Shown: piece by piece, positions 27,004-35,507 of the stretch
Layout of the letters: each line of letters opens with the position of its first letter
Position numbering within the stretch: position 1 is the first letter of the stretch
Source: Acidobacteriota bacterium
GTDB lineage: Bacteria > Acidobacteriota > Terriglobia > Terriglobales > Acidobacteriaceae
Length of the DNA stretch: 62,332 bases
Direction of reading: 5' to 3'
NCBI GenBank assembly: GCA_021813745.1
Contig: JAKAJO010000107.1
Coordinates: forward strand, 1 to 62,332
Made by a program: the position numbers and the translations under genes
Notes under the pieces: model-generated
What the model was told of the DNA's origin: nothing
The model's database searches: none
The model's input: the letters and a program-made list of their open reading frames with translations, nothing else

Positions 27004-27045
27004 CGCAATGCTCCCTTCTTTGTTTGCATCCGTCAGGCGGTGCGA

Positions 27046-28401
27046 TCAGTCGGCAGCGACGGCTGCCTTGTCTTTCATCTCCGGCCCGTGGCTGATTTCG
27101 CGATAGACCAGGACAGTGAAGAGCAGGCCGAGCAGCGCATAGAGGCCCATGAAGCCCAGCAGGGTGAAGAGCCCGTTCCCAGTGGAAACCATGCTCGAGT
27201 AGCCCTCGCTGGTGCGCATCAGACCGTAGATGAGCCAGGGCTGGCGGCCAATCTCCGCAGTCATCCAGCCGGCGGTGTTGGCAATGTAGGGCAGGGGAAA
27301 GCTGATGAGCAGCAGCCAGAGGACCCAGCGGGTCTGATAGAGCTTCCTGCGCCATAGCAGGAACGCGGACGCGATCATGAGGAGCACAAAGTAGGTCCCG
27401 AGGCCGGCCATGATGTGATAGGCGTAGTAAAGCAGTGGCAGGGTGGTAGGCCACTGGTCGCGCGGGAACTGGTCGAGGCCTTTGACCTCGGCCTTGGTGG
27501 TGCCGTAGATCAGGAAGCTGAGCACGTTATTGACGACAATCGGGTTGTCAATCTGCTGCGTTTCTTCGTTCGGTTGACCCATCAGCACAATGCCTGCACC
27601 GGTCTCGGTTTTGAAGAGGCCTTCCATCGCTGCGATGGCCGCGGGTTGATTGCGCGCGACGTATTTGCCGTGGAGGTCGCCGGTGGGAAAGATGATGAGG
27701 ATGGTGGAGATTAGTCCGGCGATGACGCCCACTTTGAGAAAGATTCTGCCATAGGCGCAGCCGCACTCTTGAAAGCGGCCCTCCAAAAGATAGAAGGCGC
27801 CGGTAGCTGCCATCACAAAGCTGGCGGTGACGACGGCGCCGGTCATGTTGTGTGCGTACTGCAGGAGTGCCCACGGATTCAGCAACAGCTGCCAGAAGCT
27901 CAGCACCTCAAACTGGCCGCTGGGCAGATGGGCGTACGCCACGGGATGCTGCATCCACGCGTCGGTGACGATGATGAAGAAGCCTGAGATCCACGAACCC
28001 ACAAAGACCATGACCGCGGAGAACCAGTGCATTCGCTTGGAGAGCCAGTGACCGCCGTACAGGAAGAGCCCGAGGAATGCCGATTCCAGAAAGAAGCTGA
28101 AGACGCCTTCCATGGCGAGGGGCTGGCCAATGACGCCGCCCGAGAGCCGCGAAAAGCGAGCCCAGTTGGTGCCGAACTCGAATTCCATGGGGATCCCGGT
28201 GACAACGCCAAAGACAAAATTGATGCCGAAAATCTTTCCCCAAAAGCGCGCCGCGCGGTCCCACTCGCCGCCGGCCTCCTTGAGGGCTACGGTTTTAAGT
28301 ACCACGATGAGCAGTGCCAGGCCCATGGTGAGCTGCGGAAAGAGATAATGGAAGGTAACGGTGAAGGCGAAATGAAGGCGGTGGATCAACTCAGCGTTCA
28401 T
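27046..28401 (-). CDS. cydA: Cytochrome bd ubiquinol oxidase subunit I
   Basis: CydA carries the b558, b595 and d hemes and the quinol site; it reduces O2 without pumping protons. The 451-residue protein starts MNAELIHRLHFAFTVTFHYL, with the His ligand for heme near the N-terminus. It also has GKIFGINFVFGVVTGIPMEF, GFFIIVTDAWMQHPVAY and the NTAGWMTAEIGRQPW segment. The region after the quinol site is short, as in the cyanide-insensitive (short Q-loop) form. The ATG at 28401 has an AGGAGC site; the 32-codon upstream extension is not family-like. A Crp/Fnr-type box lies about 145 bp upstream. Confidence 0.95.
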   Translation of the reverse strand: MNAELIHRLHFAFTVTFHYLFPQLTMGLALLIVVLKTVALKEAGGEWDRAARFWGKIFGINFVFGVVTGIPMEFEFGTNWARFSRLSGGVIGQPLAMEGVFSFFLESAFLGLFLYGGHWLSKRMHWFSAVMVFVGSWISGFFIIVTDAWMQHPVAYAHLPSGQFEVLSFWQLLLNPWALLQYAHNMTGAVVTASFVMAATGAFYLLEGRFQECGCAYGRIFLKVGVIAGLISTILIIFPTGDLHGKYVARNQPAAIAAMEGLFKTETGAGIVLMGQPNEETQQIDNPIVVNNVLSFLIYGTTKAEVKGLDQFPRDQWPTTLPLLYYAYHIMAGLGTYFVLLMIASAFLLWRRKLYQTRWVLWLLLISFPLPYIANTAGWMTAEIGRQPWLIYGLMRTSEGYSSMVSTGNGLFTLLGFMGLYALLGLLFTVLVYREISHGPEMKDKAAVAAD

Positions 28402-28537
28402 CGAGTGGCTCCTGCGTGAAGACTTTTCCGCGGTGGACGGCGAAGTGCCAACAAGAATGCGTTGAAGAAAGGATGCGCGGCTTCTGCTGGCGCGCAAGCA
28501 TACTTAGCCATTGTTAAACAACCGGAGCGTGGACTTG

Positions 28538-28555
28538 AAGTGACACGAATCACAC
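28538..28555. promoter_or_regulatory. Crp/Fnr-type palindrome between cydA and the hemG-like gene
   Basis: A-GTGA-CACGAA-TCAC-A is centred at 28546.5 in the 283-bp divergent region. Toward cydA, TTTAAC at 28518-28513 (minus strand) predicts a start near 28506, about 40.5 bp from the centre. Toward the hemG-like gene, TCTAAA at 28580-28585 would place a start about 45 bp away, so control in both directions is possible. Confidence 0.55.
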
Positions 28556-28684
28556 CACACTGCCGACTTTGGGCTTGATTCTAAAGGTACAGGCTTCCGT
28601 TGGCATGCGCGATTTTGACAATGCCAATTTTGGAAGGGAAAGAACTTGAAGTTGTGCAGCTTTCCCGGAGCGAGGTCAAGACAG

Positions 28685-30148
28685 ATGCGGATAGCAATTA
28701 TCGGCGCGGGAATCGCGGGGCTCTCGGCCGCCTATGAGCTGGAGAAATCACGAAGTGCCGGTGCGCCTGTGGAGTACGCGCTCTTTGAGTCGCGCGCGCG
28801 GTTGGGTGGCTCGATCGCATCGCAAGTTGTGAATGACGCGGTGATTGAAGGTGGGCCGGATTCCTTTATATCTGAAAAGCCGGCGGCAGCAGAGTTGTGT
28901 CGCGAGCTGGGACTGGGTGATCAACTGACACCGTCCAATGATGCCGATCGCAAGACCTACATCGTCGTGCACAACCGGCTGGTGCCGCTGCCGGATGGTC
29001 TGATGTTTCTGGTGCCAACCAAGCTGGTACCGACGGCGCTCACGCCCCTCTTCAGCCTGCAAACCAAAATACGCATGGCGCTGGAGTTGCTGCATCCGCC
29101 GAGACCGGCGGGAGAGGATGAGTCAGTGGCTGCCCTTGTGGAGCGGCACTTTGGCTCAGAGGCCGTGGACCGGCTGGCGGACCCACTGCTCTCCGGAATC
29201 TATGGCGGAGATGCGGCGCAGTTAAGCGCGCGGACCGTGCTGCCTCGACTGGTGGAGATGGAGACGCAGTATGGCTCGCTGACGCGCGGCATGCTGGCGG
29301 CGCACCAGCAGATGCGGACAAAGATGAACGCGGCCAAGCCGGCCCCGGGAGTGGCGGCGAAGCCTGCAGGGCCGCGGGGAATCTTCACGACCTTGCGGGG
29401 CGGGCTCCAGCAGATGGTGGATGCGCTCGAGGCGAGGATTAATCCAGCCTGGGTGCGGCGCTCAACCGCGGTGTCGGCGCTGGAAAAGACTGCCACCGGC
29501 TGGCGCGTGACGGCGAATGGAACTGCGGAGGAATTTGATGCGGTGATCTTCGCATCGCCGGCGTGGGCTGCTGGCGCATTGTTGGAGCCAGTGGATGCGG
29601 TGCTGGGCGAAGAGCTGCGCGGGATTCCCTATTCTTCGTCGATCACTGTGAATTTGGTCTACGACGAGAACCAGCTTGGGTCTTTGCCGGAGGGCTTTGG
29701 GTTTCTGGTCCCGGTGAGCGAGGGGCGCAGCATGTTGGCGTGTACCTTTGTGCACCGTAAATTTCTGGGGCGTACGCCGCCGAGCAAAGCGGTGTTGCGG
29801 GCATTTCTGGGCGGTATGAAGAATGAGGCGCTACTGACTGAGCCGGATGACAAGCTGGTGGCCGCCGTGGAGCGGGAGCTGCGGGAGATTTTGGGGACCA
29901 GGACGATGCCCGCAAGGGCGAAGCCTGAATTTGCACAGGTGGCGCGTTGGCAGAGAGCGATGGCGCAGTATGCAGTGGGCCATCAGGAGCGGATGGCGCG
30001 CATTCGCGCGCGTGTGGCGACATTGCCAGGCCTGAAGCTCGCAGGGAATGCCTACGACGGCATCGGGATTCCCGATTGCATTCGGCTGGGGCGCGGAGCG
30101 GCGCGGGAGTTGGCGGAATCCGGCCGGCCGGCTGATGTCAGCGGGTGA
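28685..30148 (+). CDS. Protoporphyrinogen/coproporphyrinogen oxidase (HemG/HemY type)
   Basis: This 487-residue FAD enzyme should oxidise protoporphyrinogen IX or coproporphyrinogen III late in heme synthesis. The Rossmann motif IAIIGAGIAGLSAAYELE starts the protein. GGPDSFISEKP, DPLLSGIYGGDAAQLSARTVLP and the C-terminal LKLAGNAYDGIGIPDCIRLG are all characteristic. A flexible Pro/Ala-rich stretch (AAKPAPGVAAKPAGPRG) interrupts the middle. The ATG at 28685 starts at the FAD motif; an earlier TTG at 28646 adds 13 residues. It diverges from cydAB across a shared regulatory region and converges on a glycosyltransferase gene with a 9-bp gap. Confidence 0.88.
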   Translation: MRIAIIGAGIAGLSAAYELEKSRSAGAPVEYALFESRARLGGSIASQVVNDAVIEGGPDSFISEKPAAAELCRELGLGDQLTPSNDADRKTYIVVHNRLVPLPDGLMFLVPTKLVPTALTPLFSLQTKIRMALELLHPPRPAGEDESVAALVERHFGSEAVDRLADPLLSGIYGGDAAQLSARTVLPRLVEMETQYGSLTRGMLAAHQQMRTKMNAAKPAPGVAAKPAGPRGIFTTLRGGLQQMVDALEARINPAWVRRSTAVSALEKTATGWRVTANGTAEEFDAVIFASPAWAAGALLEPVDAVLGEELRGIPYSSSITVNLVYDENQLGSLPEGFGFLVPVSEGRSMLACTFVHRKFLGRTPPSKAVLRAFLGGMKNEALLTEPDDKLVAAVERELREILGTRTMPARAKPEFAQVARWQRAMAQYAVGHQERMARIRARVATLPGLKLAGNAYDGIGIPDCIRLGRGAARELAESGRPADVSG

Positions 30149-30157
30149 GAGTGTCTT

Positions 30158-31486
30158 TCAGAGTGTGCGGCGCGCGAGGAGGGTCTTGAGGCGCGTGAAG
30201 ATGCGATAGATCTGCGGCAAGTGCTCGACCCGCATGAGGGAGAGTTCGAGGGGCGATGGTGTACCGATTGCGTCGCGCAATTGCGTGTAGATTTCCTCAT
30301 TGCTGCATTGGGTCATAAATCCATCGGCCTGCAGACGCTCGGCGATTTGGCGGCGATTAGTGCACGCAAGCGCGATTTCTGCGACGCGAATCAGGTTTTC
30401 AGCGATGATCGGCAAATCAAATCTGGAACGGACCCATTCAGGCGCTCTACTGGAGAGTTGACGGAGCAGGGTGGGCTGTTCGATGAGCTGAAGCATGGCT
30501 TGCGGCAAGAATTTCTCGCGCGCCACGACGAGGCCACCTTGCATATGACCAACAACTTCGGGCTGGCTGTTATCGCGTGAAGGCCGGCTGAGCGTGATGA
30601 TCGGGATACCGCAGAGCATCGCTTCGCAGAGCACGTAGCCAAAGCTCTCGCCGATCGTTGAGGTGTGTAAGAAGACATCCATGGCTCCATAAAAGCGGCG
30701 CAGATTCTCATCCCCTGAGATAAAGGGTCTGCAAAGAATGCGTCGGCGGATTGCATCGGGCAGCGCGGCGATGGGCTTGGCGAAGGATGGCGGCGCTTCC
30801 GCCAGGAGCAGGAAGGCATTGGGTACTTTCGAAGCAATCTTTGCGAAAGCTCGCGGGGTGGCAAGTGACCATTTGGCGTTGCTGGGCTGGCCGATGCGCC
30901 CAAAGACAAATGCATTGGCAGGAATGCCGAGACTCTTGCGCACTTCCGCGCGTTCTTCTTCGCTTAAGGGGGAAAAGGCGCGGCTGTCCACGGAATTTGG
31001 AATAACGGTTCCGACAGGCCCACCGATGCTGCCCCTGCTCCACTGCTGCCAGCGCCACAGGCACCAGCGGGAGAGTTGCAAGCTGACGTCAATCATCGTG
31101 CCGCTGGGTGAGGCATCGAAGCGGGCGAAAACATTGGTCTCGAGCACGCGCCGGTGAGGACTATGAAGCTGCTTGAGTAGGTTGGTGGACTCAGGGGTCG
31201 CGCGATGTCGGTGAATGTGAACGATATTCGGATTCCAATCAAGTGCCGCCCGAAGCGCAGCATCGTATCCCTTACGGTCTTGTCCTGTCAGAAAGACGGG
31301 AATACCGGCGCGTGTGAGCCTATCCGCGCGCGAGCCACCAGCGCTGGCCAGGACGGCGACCGGAACACCGGATGCGGCATAGCCAAGCGTGTAGTTTTCC
31401 GCAGCACGTTCAGTGCCGCCAGGCCCCAACGACGATACGACAGTGAGGATACGCAAAGACTTGTCAGGCAATGAAGGGAACCTCAA
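30158..31486 (-). CDS. GT4-family glycosyltransferase
   Basis: A 442-residue GT-B fold glycosyltransferase. The N-domain has the SSLGPGGTERAAENY loop of GT4 enzymes that act on cell-surface sugars. The C-domain has the motif STIGESFGYVLCEAMLCGIPIITL, a close match to the GT4 E-x7-E signature that binds the nucleotide sugar. No membrane segment is visible, so it would act at the cytoplasmic face. It lies 23 bp downstream of the MbfA-like gene and may share its transcript. Acceptor and donor are unknown. Confidence 0.8.
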   Translation of the reverse strand: MRFPSLPDKSLRILTVVSSLGPGGTERAAENYTLGYAASGVPVAVLASAGGSRADRLTRAGIPVFLTGQDRKGYDAALRAALDWNPNIVHIHRHRATPESTNLLKQLHSPHRRVLETNVFARFDASPSGTMIDVSLQLSRWCLWRWQQWSRGSIGGPVGTVIPNSVDSRAFSPLSEEERAEVRKSLGIPANAFVFGRIGQPSNAKWSLATPRAFAKIASKVPNAFLLLAEAPPSFAKPIAALPDAIRRRILCRPFISGDENLRRFYGAMDVFLHTSTIGESFGYVLCEAMLCGIPIITLSRPSRDNSQPEVVGHMQGGLVVAREKFLPQAMLQLIEQPTLLRQLSSRAPEWVRSRFDLPIIAENLIRVAEIALACTNRRQIAERLQADGFMTQCSNEEIYTQLRDAIGTPSPLELSLMRVEHLPQIYRIFTRLKTLLARRTL

Positions 31487-31509
31487 TCAGTCGAAGGCAG
31501 TGCAGCCGG

Positions 31510-32715
31510 CTACATACCGCTATGGCCCAGTAGTATACCGATGCCATAGGTGACGGCACCCTCGACGGCGCCGACGATCGTCATCTCCATGCCGGAAGAC
31601 CACCATGAGCGCACGGTGATGAGGCTCTTGGCTGCACCCACGGCAAAGTGAGCAATCAGCGAGACAATCGCTGCGGCGATGACCGCTGGTACACCCTGCA
31701 TAAAGAAGAAGGGAATGATTGGAATGAGCGCGCCGATCGCTGTGGACAGAGCACCGGAGCTGGCAGAGACAATGGGATTGCTCAAGGCGTCTTCCGATGT
31801 GCCAAGGCGCTCGCTGGCCAGAACACGCAGGAATTGCTCCGGGTCACTGGCAATGTGGTTCACCATCTTGTGCGCGTCTTCTTCGGGCAGCCCCTTGACC
31901 TGGTAGTAGAGCGACAGCAGCTCTCGCGCTTCGGGGCCGTTCATCTGGATGGCTTCGCGCTCGCGAGCGATTTCAGCGTCGTAGATTTCACGCTCACTTT
32001 TGGCGGCCAGATATGCGCCTGAACCCATGGAGAGCGCGCTGGCGATCATGCCGGAGATGCCCGCAAGCAGGACGTATTTACTGTCACCCGCGGTGGCGCC
32101 GGATACGCCGGAGACAATGCCGAAGATGGCGCCAAGGCCATCGTTGATGCCATAGATCGCGTCGCCGATCCAGGCACCGGGCTGCTTGCGGCCCTTGTTG
32201 CGCTTGGCCAGCAACTCATCCAGCACGGCCTTGGGGTCGATTTTGGGCGCACCGGCGGGTGGTGTGTAGTGGCCGCGCAGCAGGGAGCCAAGCTCGTGGT
32301 AATGGTCTTTTTCATCCTCGATGACGTGGTCGAGGATGGCGATGGAACCTTCATCGCCGAGAGCTTTGAGCTGTTCGCCGTAGGTGGCAATATGGCGACT
32401 CTCTTCAATCTCCAGGCGGCGCAGCGCCATGCGGACACCGCCGGCGCGATTGGCGAGCGAGTCAGCCTCGCCGCCGGGGCTGCCGCGATACGCCGGCTCG
32501 GTGCCGCCCAGCTCGACGATGCGGCCCTGCCACAAGGCGGCGTGCTCCCACTCTGCGTTGGCGAGGTGGCGCAGCACCTGCGCGCGCACCGGATCGGTGT
32601 CCCGATCGGCGAGCGCCATGTACGTGTGATAGGCCTCCATCTCGGCCTGCCAGTTTTCTTCAAGAGCCGCCAGCACCTTCTTGAGCCGGGCGCCTGTCAG
32701 CGTTTCGTTGGCCAC
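31510..32715 (-). CDS. mbfA: MbfA-type iron exporter: ferritin-like domain fused to VIT1/CCC1 membrane domain
   Basis: This 401-residue fusion has an N-terminal ferritin/rubrerythrin-like four-helix domain (about 10-150). Its metal-binding Glu and His are in ENWQAEMEAYHTY, NAEWEHAALWQ, EIEESRHIATYG and EDEKDHYHELG. The C-terminal VIT1/CCC1 domain has five membrane segments, including DAIYGINDGLGAIFGIVSGV and the SNPIVSASSGALSTAIGALI stretch. The family exports iron and protects against H2O2, and is Irr-regulated in alphaproteobacteria. GTG at 32715 with GAGGAG upstream is the start; a longer frame from 32871 has no family sequence. No obvious iron box was found. Confidence 0.85.
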   Translation of the reverse strand: MANETLTGARLKKVLAALEENWQAEMEAYHTYMALADRDTDPVRAQVLRHLANAEWEHAALWQGRIVELGGTEPAYRGSPGGEADSLANRAGGVRMALRRLEIEESRHIATYGEQLKALGDEGSIAILDHVIEDEKDHYHELGSLLRGHYTPPAGAPKIDPKAVLDELLAKRNKGRKQPGAWIGDAIYGINDGLGAIFGIVSGVSGATAGDSKYVLLAGISGMIASALSMGSGAYLAAKSEREIYDAEIAREREAIQMNGPEARELLSLYYQVKGLPEEDAHKMVNHIASDPEQFLRVLASERLGTSEDALSNPIVSASSGALSTAIGALIPIIPFFFMQGVPAVIAAAIVSLIAHFAVGAAKSLITVRSWWSSGMEMTIVGAVEGAVTYGIGILLGHSGM

Positions 32716-32999
32716 GCAAGATCTCCTCGGTATGGTTTGAGGATACGGTATCCGCTGGGTGGTGCGCAGCTTGCGGAAAGAGTGCTCGCCAGGCCCTAAT
32801 GCAGCGTCCACGGAAGCCATGAATACCACTAGCCCGTCGAAGGGCTTTCCGTATAGTGTTGTGTGCAGCAAAACAGCAAGCCCAGGCCCCGAGCAACAGG
32901 CAATCCAGCATCAGAGCGCCGAACGGCGTTTGCGGCCGATGCGCGGAGCCAAGCCCTAACCGGGCTGAACCTTTCAAAGGAAGTGGAGAACCGTTCCGC

Positions 33000-34253
33000 A
33001 TGTCTACCCGATCAACCGCCGAACCCGCAGCAACCGCCCCCAGCTACACCGGGCCGTTTATCACGGTCGCCGCGCTGTTCTTCATCTTTGGATTCATCAC
33101 TAACCTGAACATGGCGTTGGTGCCGCATCTGCGGTCCATCTTCAACCTGGAATATGCCTGGGCGATGCTGGCTGAATCGGCTTTCTTCCTCGCCTATTTT
33201 GTGTTCTCGTCGCCAACTTCGCGGCTGATTGAGAGCATCGGCTACAAGCGGACGATGGTGGTCTCGCTCTTTATCCAGGTGGTAGGTTGCGTGCTGTTTG
33301 TTCCCGCGGCCAAGCTGGTGAGCTTTCCGCTGTTTCTGACCGCGGTGTTCGTCGTAGGCGCGGGTGTCACCGCGTTGCAGACAGCAGCGAATCCCTATGT
33401 GGCCATCCTGGGGCCAGAGCATTCTGCTCCGGTGCGTCTGACGCTGGCTCAGGCGCTCAATTCACTCGGCGGAACGATCGCTCCGCTGGTGGCTGGCGCG
33501 TTCATCCTGACGGATCCGTCGAAGCTCATCTCGAAGGCCGCGATTGCCGATACGGTGCGCGTGCCCTATCTTTTGATTGCCGGAGCGCTTCTGCTGCTTG
33601 GCATCGCCGTGGCGTTTCTGCATCTGCCTCATATTGCACATACGCAAGAGTTCCGCCCCGCGAAGGACGGGGATGCAATTTTGTCGAGAAGCATCTGGAG
33701 CTACCGGCACACGGTGCTGGGCGCAGTAGGCATCTTCCTGTATGTCGGTGTTGAGGTGGGCCTGGCGTCGATTGCCGTGAACTACTTCAAGACGCAGGGG
33801 GTGAGCAGCGCGAAGACCGCTTCGTTTCTGGTTTCGCTCTACTGGGCCGGAGCGCTCGTGGGCCGTCTGCTGGGATCGTGGGTGCTGACGAAGATCAAGT
33901 CGGGCAGGTTGCTTGGTGGGTTTGGATTTGCCGGGGCCGTGCTGCTGGCTGTCTCCATGGCGAGTTCGGGTCAGGTGGCCATCTGGACGCTTGTGCTCTG
34001 CGGCTTCTTCAACTCCATCATGTTCCCGAATATCTTTGCGCTGGGCATTGCCGGCCTGGGGCCGATGACGAGCAAGGGCTCGGGCCTAATCATGACGGCA
34101 GTTGTTGGTGGTGCGGTCATCCCATTCCTGATTGGCGCCGCAGCCGACAAGATGGGCATCCAGCACTCATTCGTCATACCGATTTTCTGTTACCTCTTCA
34201 TCGCCTACTACGGGCTGTGGGGCTCCAAGCCGAAGCGGACGGTGACAGCTTAG
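33000..34253 (+). CDS. Sugar:proton symporter, FucP/GluP-type MFS permease (copy 1)
   Basis: A 417-residue major facilitator with 12 hydrophobic segments. It resembles the FucP/GluP group: FIFGFITNLNMALVPHLRSIF in the first helix, and NPYVAILGPEHSAPVRLTLAQALNSLGGTIAP, which is the group's N-A-LG motif. The ATG at 33000 is preceded by GGAGA and sits at the natural cytoplasmic N-terminus. It should import a hexose, fucose or related sugar. The 284 bp upstream hold the divergent mbfA promoter; no operator was recognised. Confidence 0.85.
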   Translation: MSTRSTAEPAATAPSYTGPFITVAALFFIFGFITNLNMALVPHLRSIFNLEYAWAMLAESAFFLAYFVFSSPTSRLIESIGYKRTMVVSLFIQVVGCVLFVPAAKLVSFPLFLTAVFVVGAGVTALQTAANPYVAILGPEHSAPVRLTLAQALNSLGGTIAPLVAGAFILTDPSKLISKAAIADTVRVPYLLIAGALLLLGIAVAFLHLPHIAHTQEFRPAKDGDAILSRSIWSYRHTVLGAVGIFLYVGVEVGLASIAVNYFKTQGVSSAKTASFLVSLYWAGALVGRLLGSWVLTKIKSGRLLGGFGFAGAVLLAVSMASSGQVAIWTLVLCGFFNSIMFPNIFALGIAGLGPMTSKGSGLIMTAVVGGAVIPFLIGAAADKMGIQHSFVIPIFCYLFIAYYGLWGSKPKRTVTA

Positions 34254-34273
34254 GCTGGTTGTGCAGCACCTTT

Positions 34274-34306
34274 GAAGGCCCTTCGGCAATGCGTCGAAGG
34301 GCCTTC
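34274..34306. terminator. Hairpin downstream of the first FucP-type gene
   Basis: GAAGGCCCTTCG (34274-34285) pairs perfectly with CGAAGGGCCTTC (34295-34306). A 12-bp stem this strong just after a stop codon suggests termination, although no T-run follows. The rest of the 278-bp gap before the next gene shows nothing further. Confidence 0.5.
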
Positions 34307-34531
34307 GCATCGTTGCGTGTCCGATGAATCCTGCCATGTTCGTACGTGCAGATTTTTTCTGATGCCACACAACCGTCAGCCAATTTTGGTGTCTCTAAAC
34401 GTAAAGGGAAAGTGTGCCTCAGATGTGACGACTCTCCGCTGAGGGGAGAAGTGTGCCCTGCACAGTATCATCGAGCGATCGAATCACTCGGGAGCGCTCG
34501 GTATCAAATGCGATCAGGAAAGGATTGATGA

Positions 34532-35407
34532 TTGCGTCTACAAGCAACGCTGCTTTGCATACTGATTGGCGCACCGATTGGGTGTCTGACGACAGGCTTG
34601 CTTGCGGCGGAAGATTCAGCGCCTGTGGCTGCTTTGGGGGGCGGACAGGCGTTGCCAGAGAACCCAGCGCCGCAGAATAGCCAGGCGGCCAGCACGCAAA
34701 GCACGCCTTCCGGTGACCAGCACAAGAAGGCCGAAGAGCAGATCCGCGAAGAAGAGAAGCAGAGGCTGCTGGGCGTAGTGCAGAATTTCAATACTTCATA
34801 TCGCATGGACGCCGCATCGCTGACGGCTGGTGAAAAGATGCGGTTGGCCTTCCGCGCTGCGATTGACCCGGCCAACGTTGGCGTGGCCGCGCTCGTCGCC
34901 GGCTACGGCGAGGCCGCCGACTCCGACTCGGGCTTTCCGTGGGGAGCGTCAGGATTCGGAGAGCGTGTCGGCGTTAAGTTCCTCGATTCGTTCGATGGGA
35001 CGATCCTTGGCAACGGCGTTTTTCCTGCGCTGTTTCGCCAGGACCCGCGTTACTTTCGCATGGGCCATGGGTCAAAGCGGCGCAGGCTGCTCTACGCAAT
35101 GGCGACCACGGTCATCTGCAAACACGACAACACCGGCCGATGGGAGCCCAATTACTCCAATGTGCTGGGCAATATCTCCTCGGGAGCATTATCGAATCTG
35201 TACTATCCGGCGCAGGACAGCGGTGTGGGACTCACCATTGGCAACGGACTGATTGTGACCGCCGAGGGAACGGGCGGTGCCATTTTTCAGGAGTTCTGGC
35301 CGGACCTGTCGCGGATGCTTTTTCACCGCGATCCGACGCATGGTCTGGATGCGGTTGCGGGTTCGTCGCCTTCAACGGGTGCGCGCACAAGCAGCCCTCT
35401 GAGATGA
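34532..35407 (+). CDS. Secreted protein of unknown function, tandem paralog A
   Basis: A 291-residue exported protein, starting at TTG 34532 because an in-frame TGA lies immediately upstream. After a signal peptide (to about LLAAE) comes a low-complexity Pro/Gln/Ser linker with a short Lys/Glu coiled part. A conserved domain of about 190 residues follows, ending IFQEFWPDLSRMLFHRDP. That ending, and the RYFRMGHGSKRRRLLYA and SNLYYPAQD motifs, recur in the next gene. The domain could be a small membrane-associated barrel. I do not recognise a family. Confidence 0.6.
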   Translation: MRLQATLLCILIGAPIGCLTTGLLAAEDSAPVAALGGGQALPENPAPQNSQAASTQSTPSGDQHKKAEEQIREEEKQRLLGVVQNFNTSYRMDAASLTAGEKMRLAFRAAIDPANVGVAALVAGYGEAADSDSGFPWGASGFGERVGVKFLDSFDGTILGNGVFPALFRQDPRYFRMGHGSKRRRLLYAMATTVICKHDNTGRWEPNYSNVLGNISSGALSNLYYPAQDSGVGLTIGNGLIVTAEGTGGAIFQEFWPDLSRMLFHRDPTHGLDAVAGSSPSTGARTSSPLR

Positions 35408-35507
35408 GTTCATTGGAGGAAATGCCGCGGGATTCGCCTCTTCATCGCCTTCGCAGGCGAGTACAAAGCGGGGCTTCCGTGCATCCTGGCGCCGCAACTA
35501 CCGTCTA

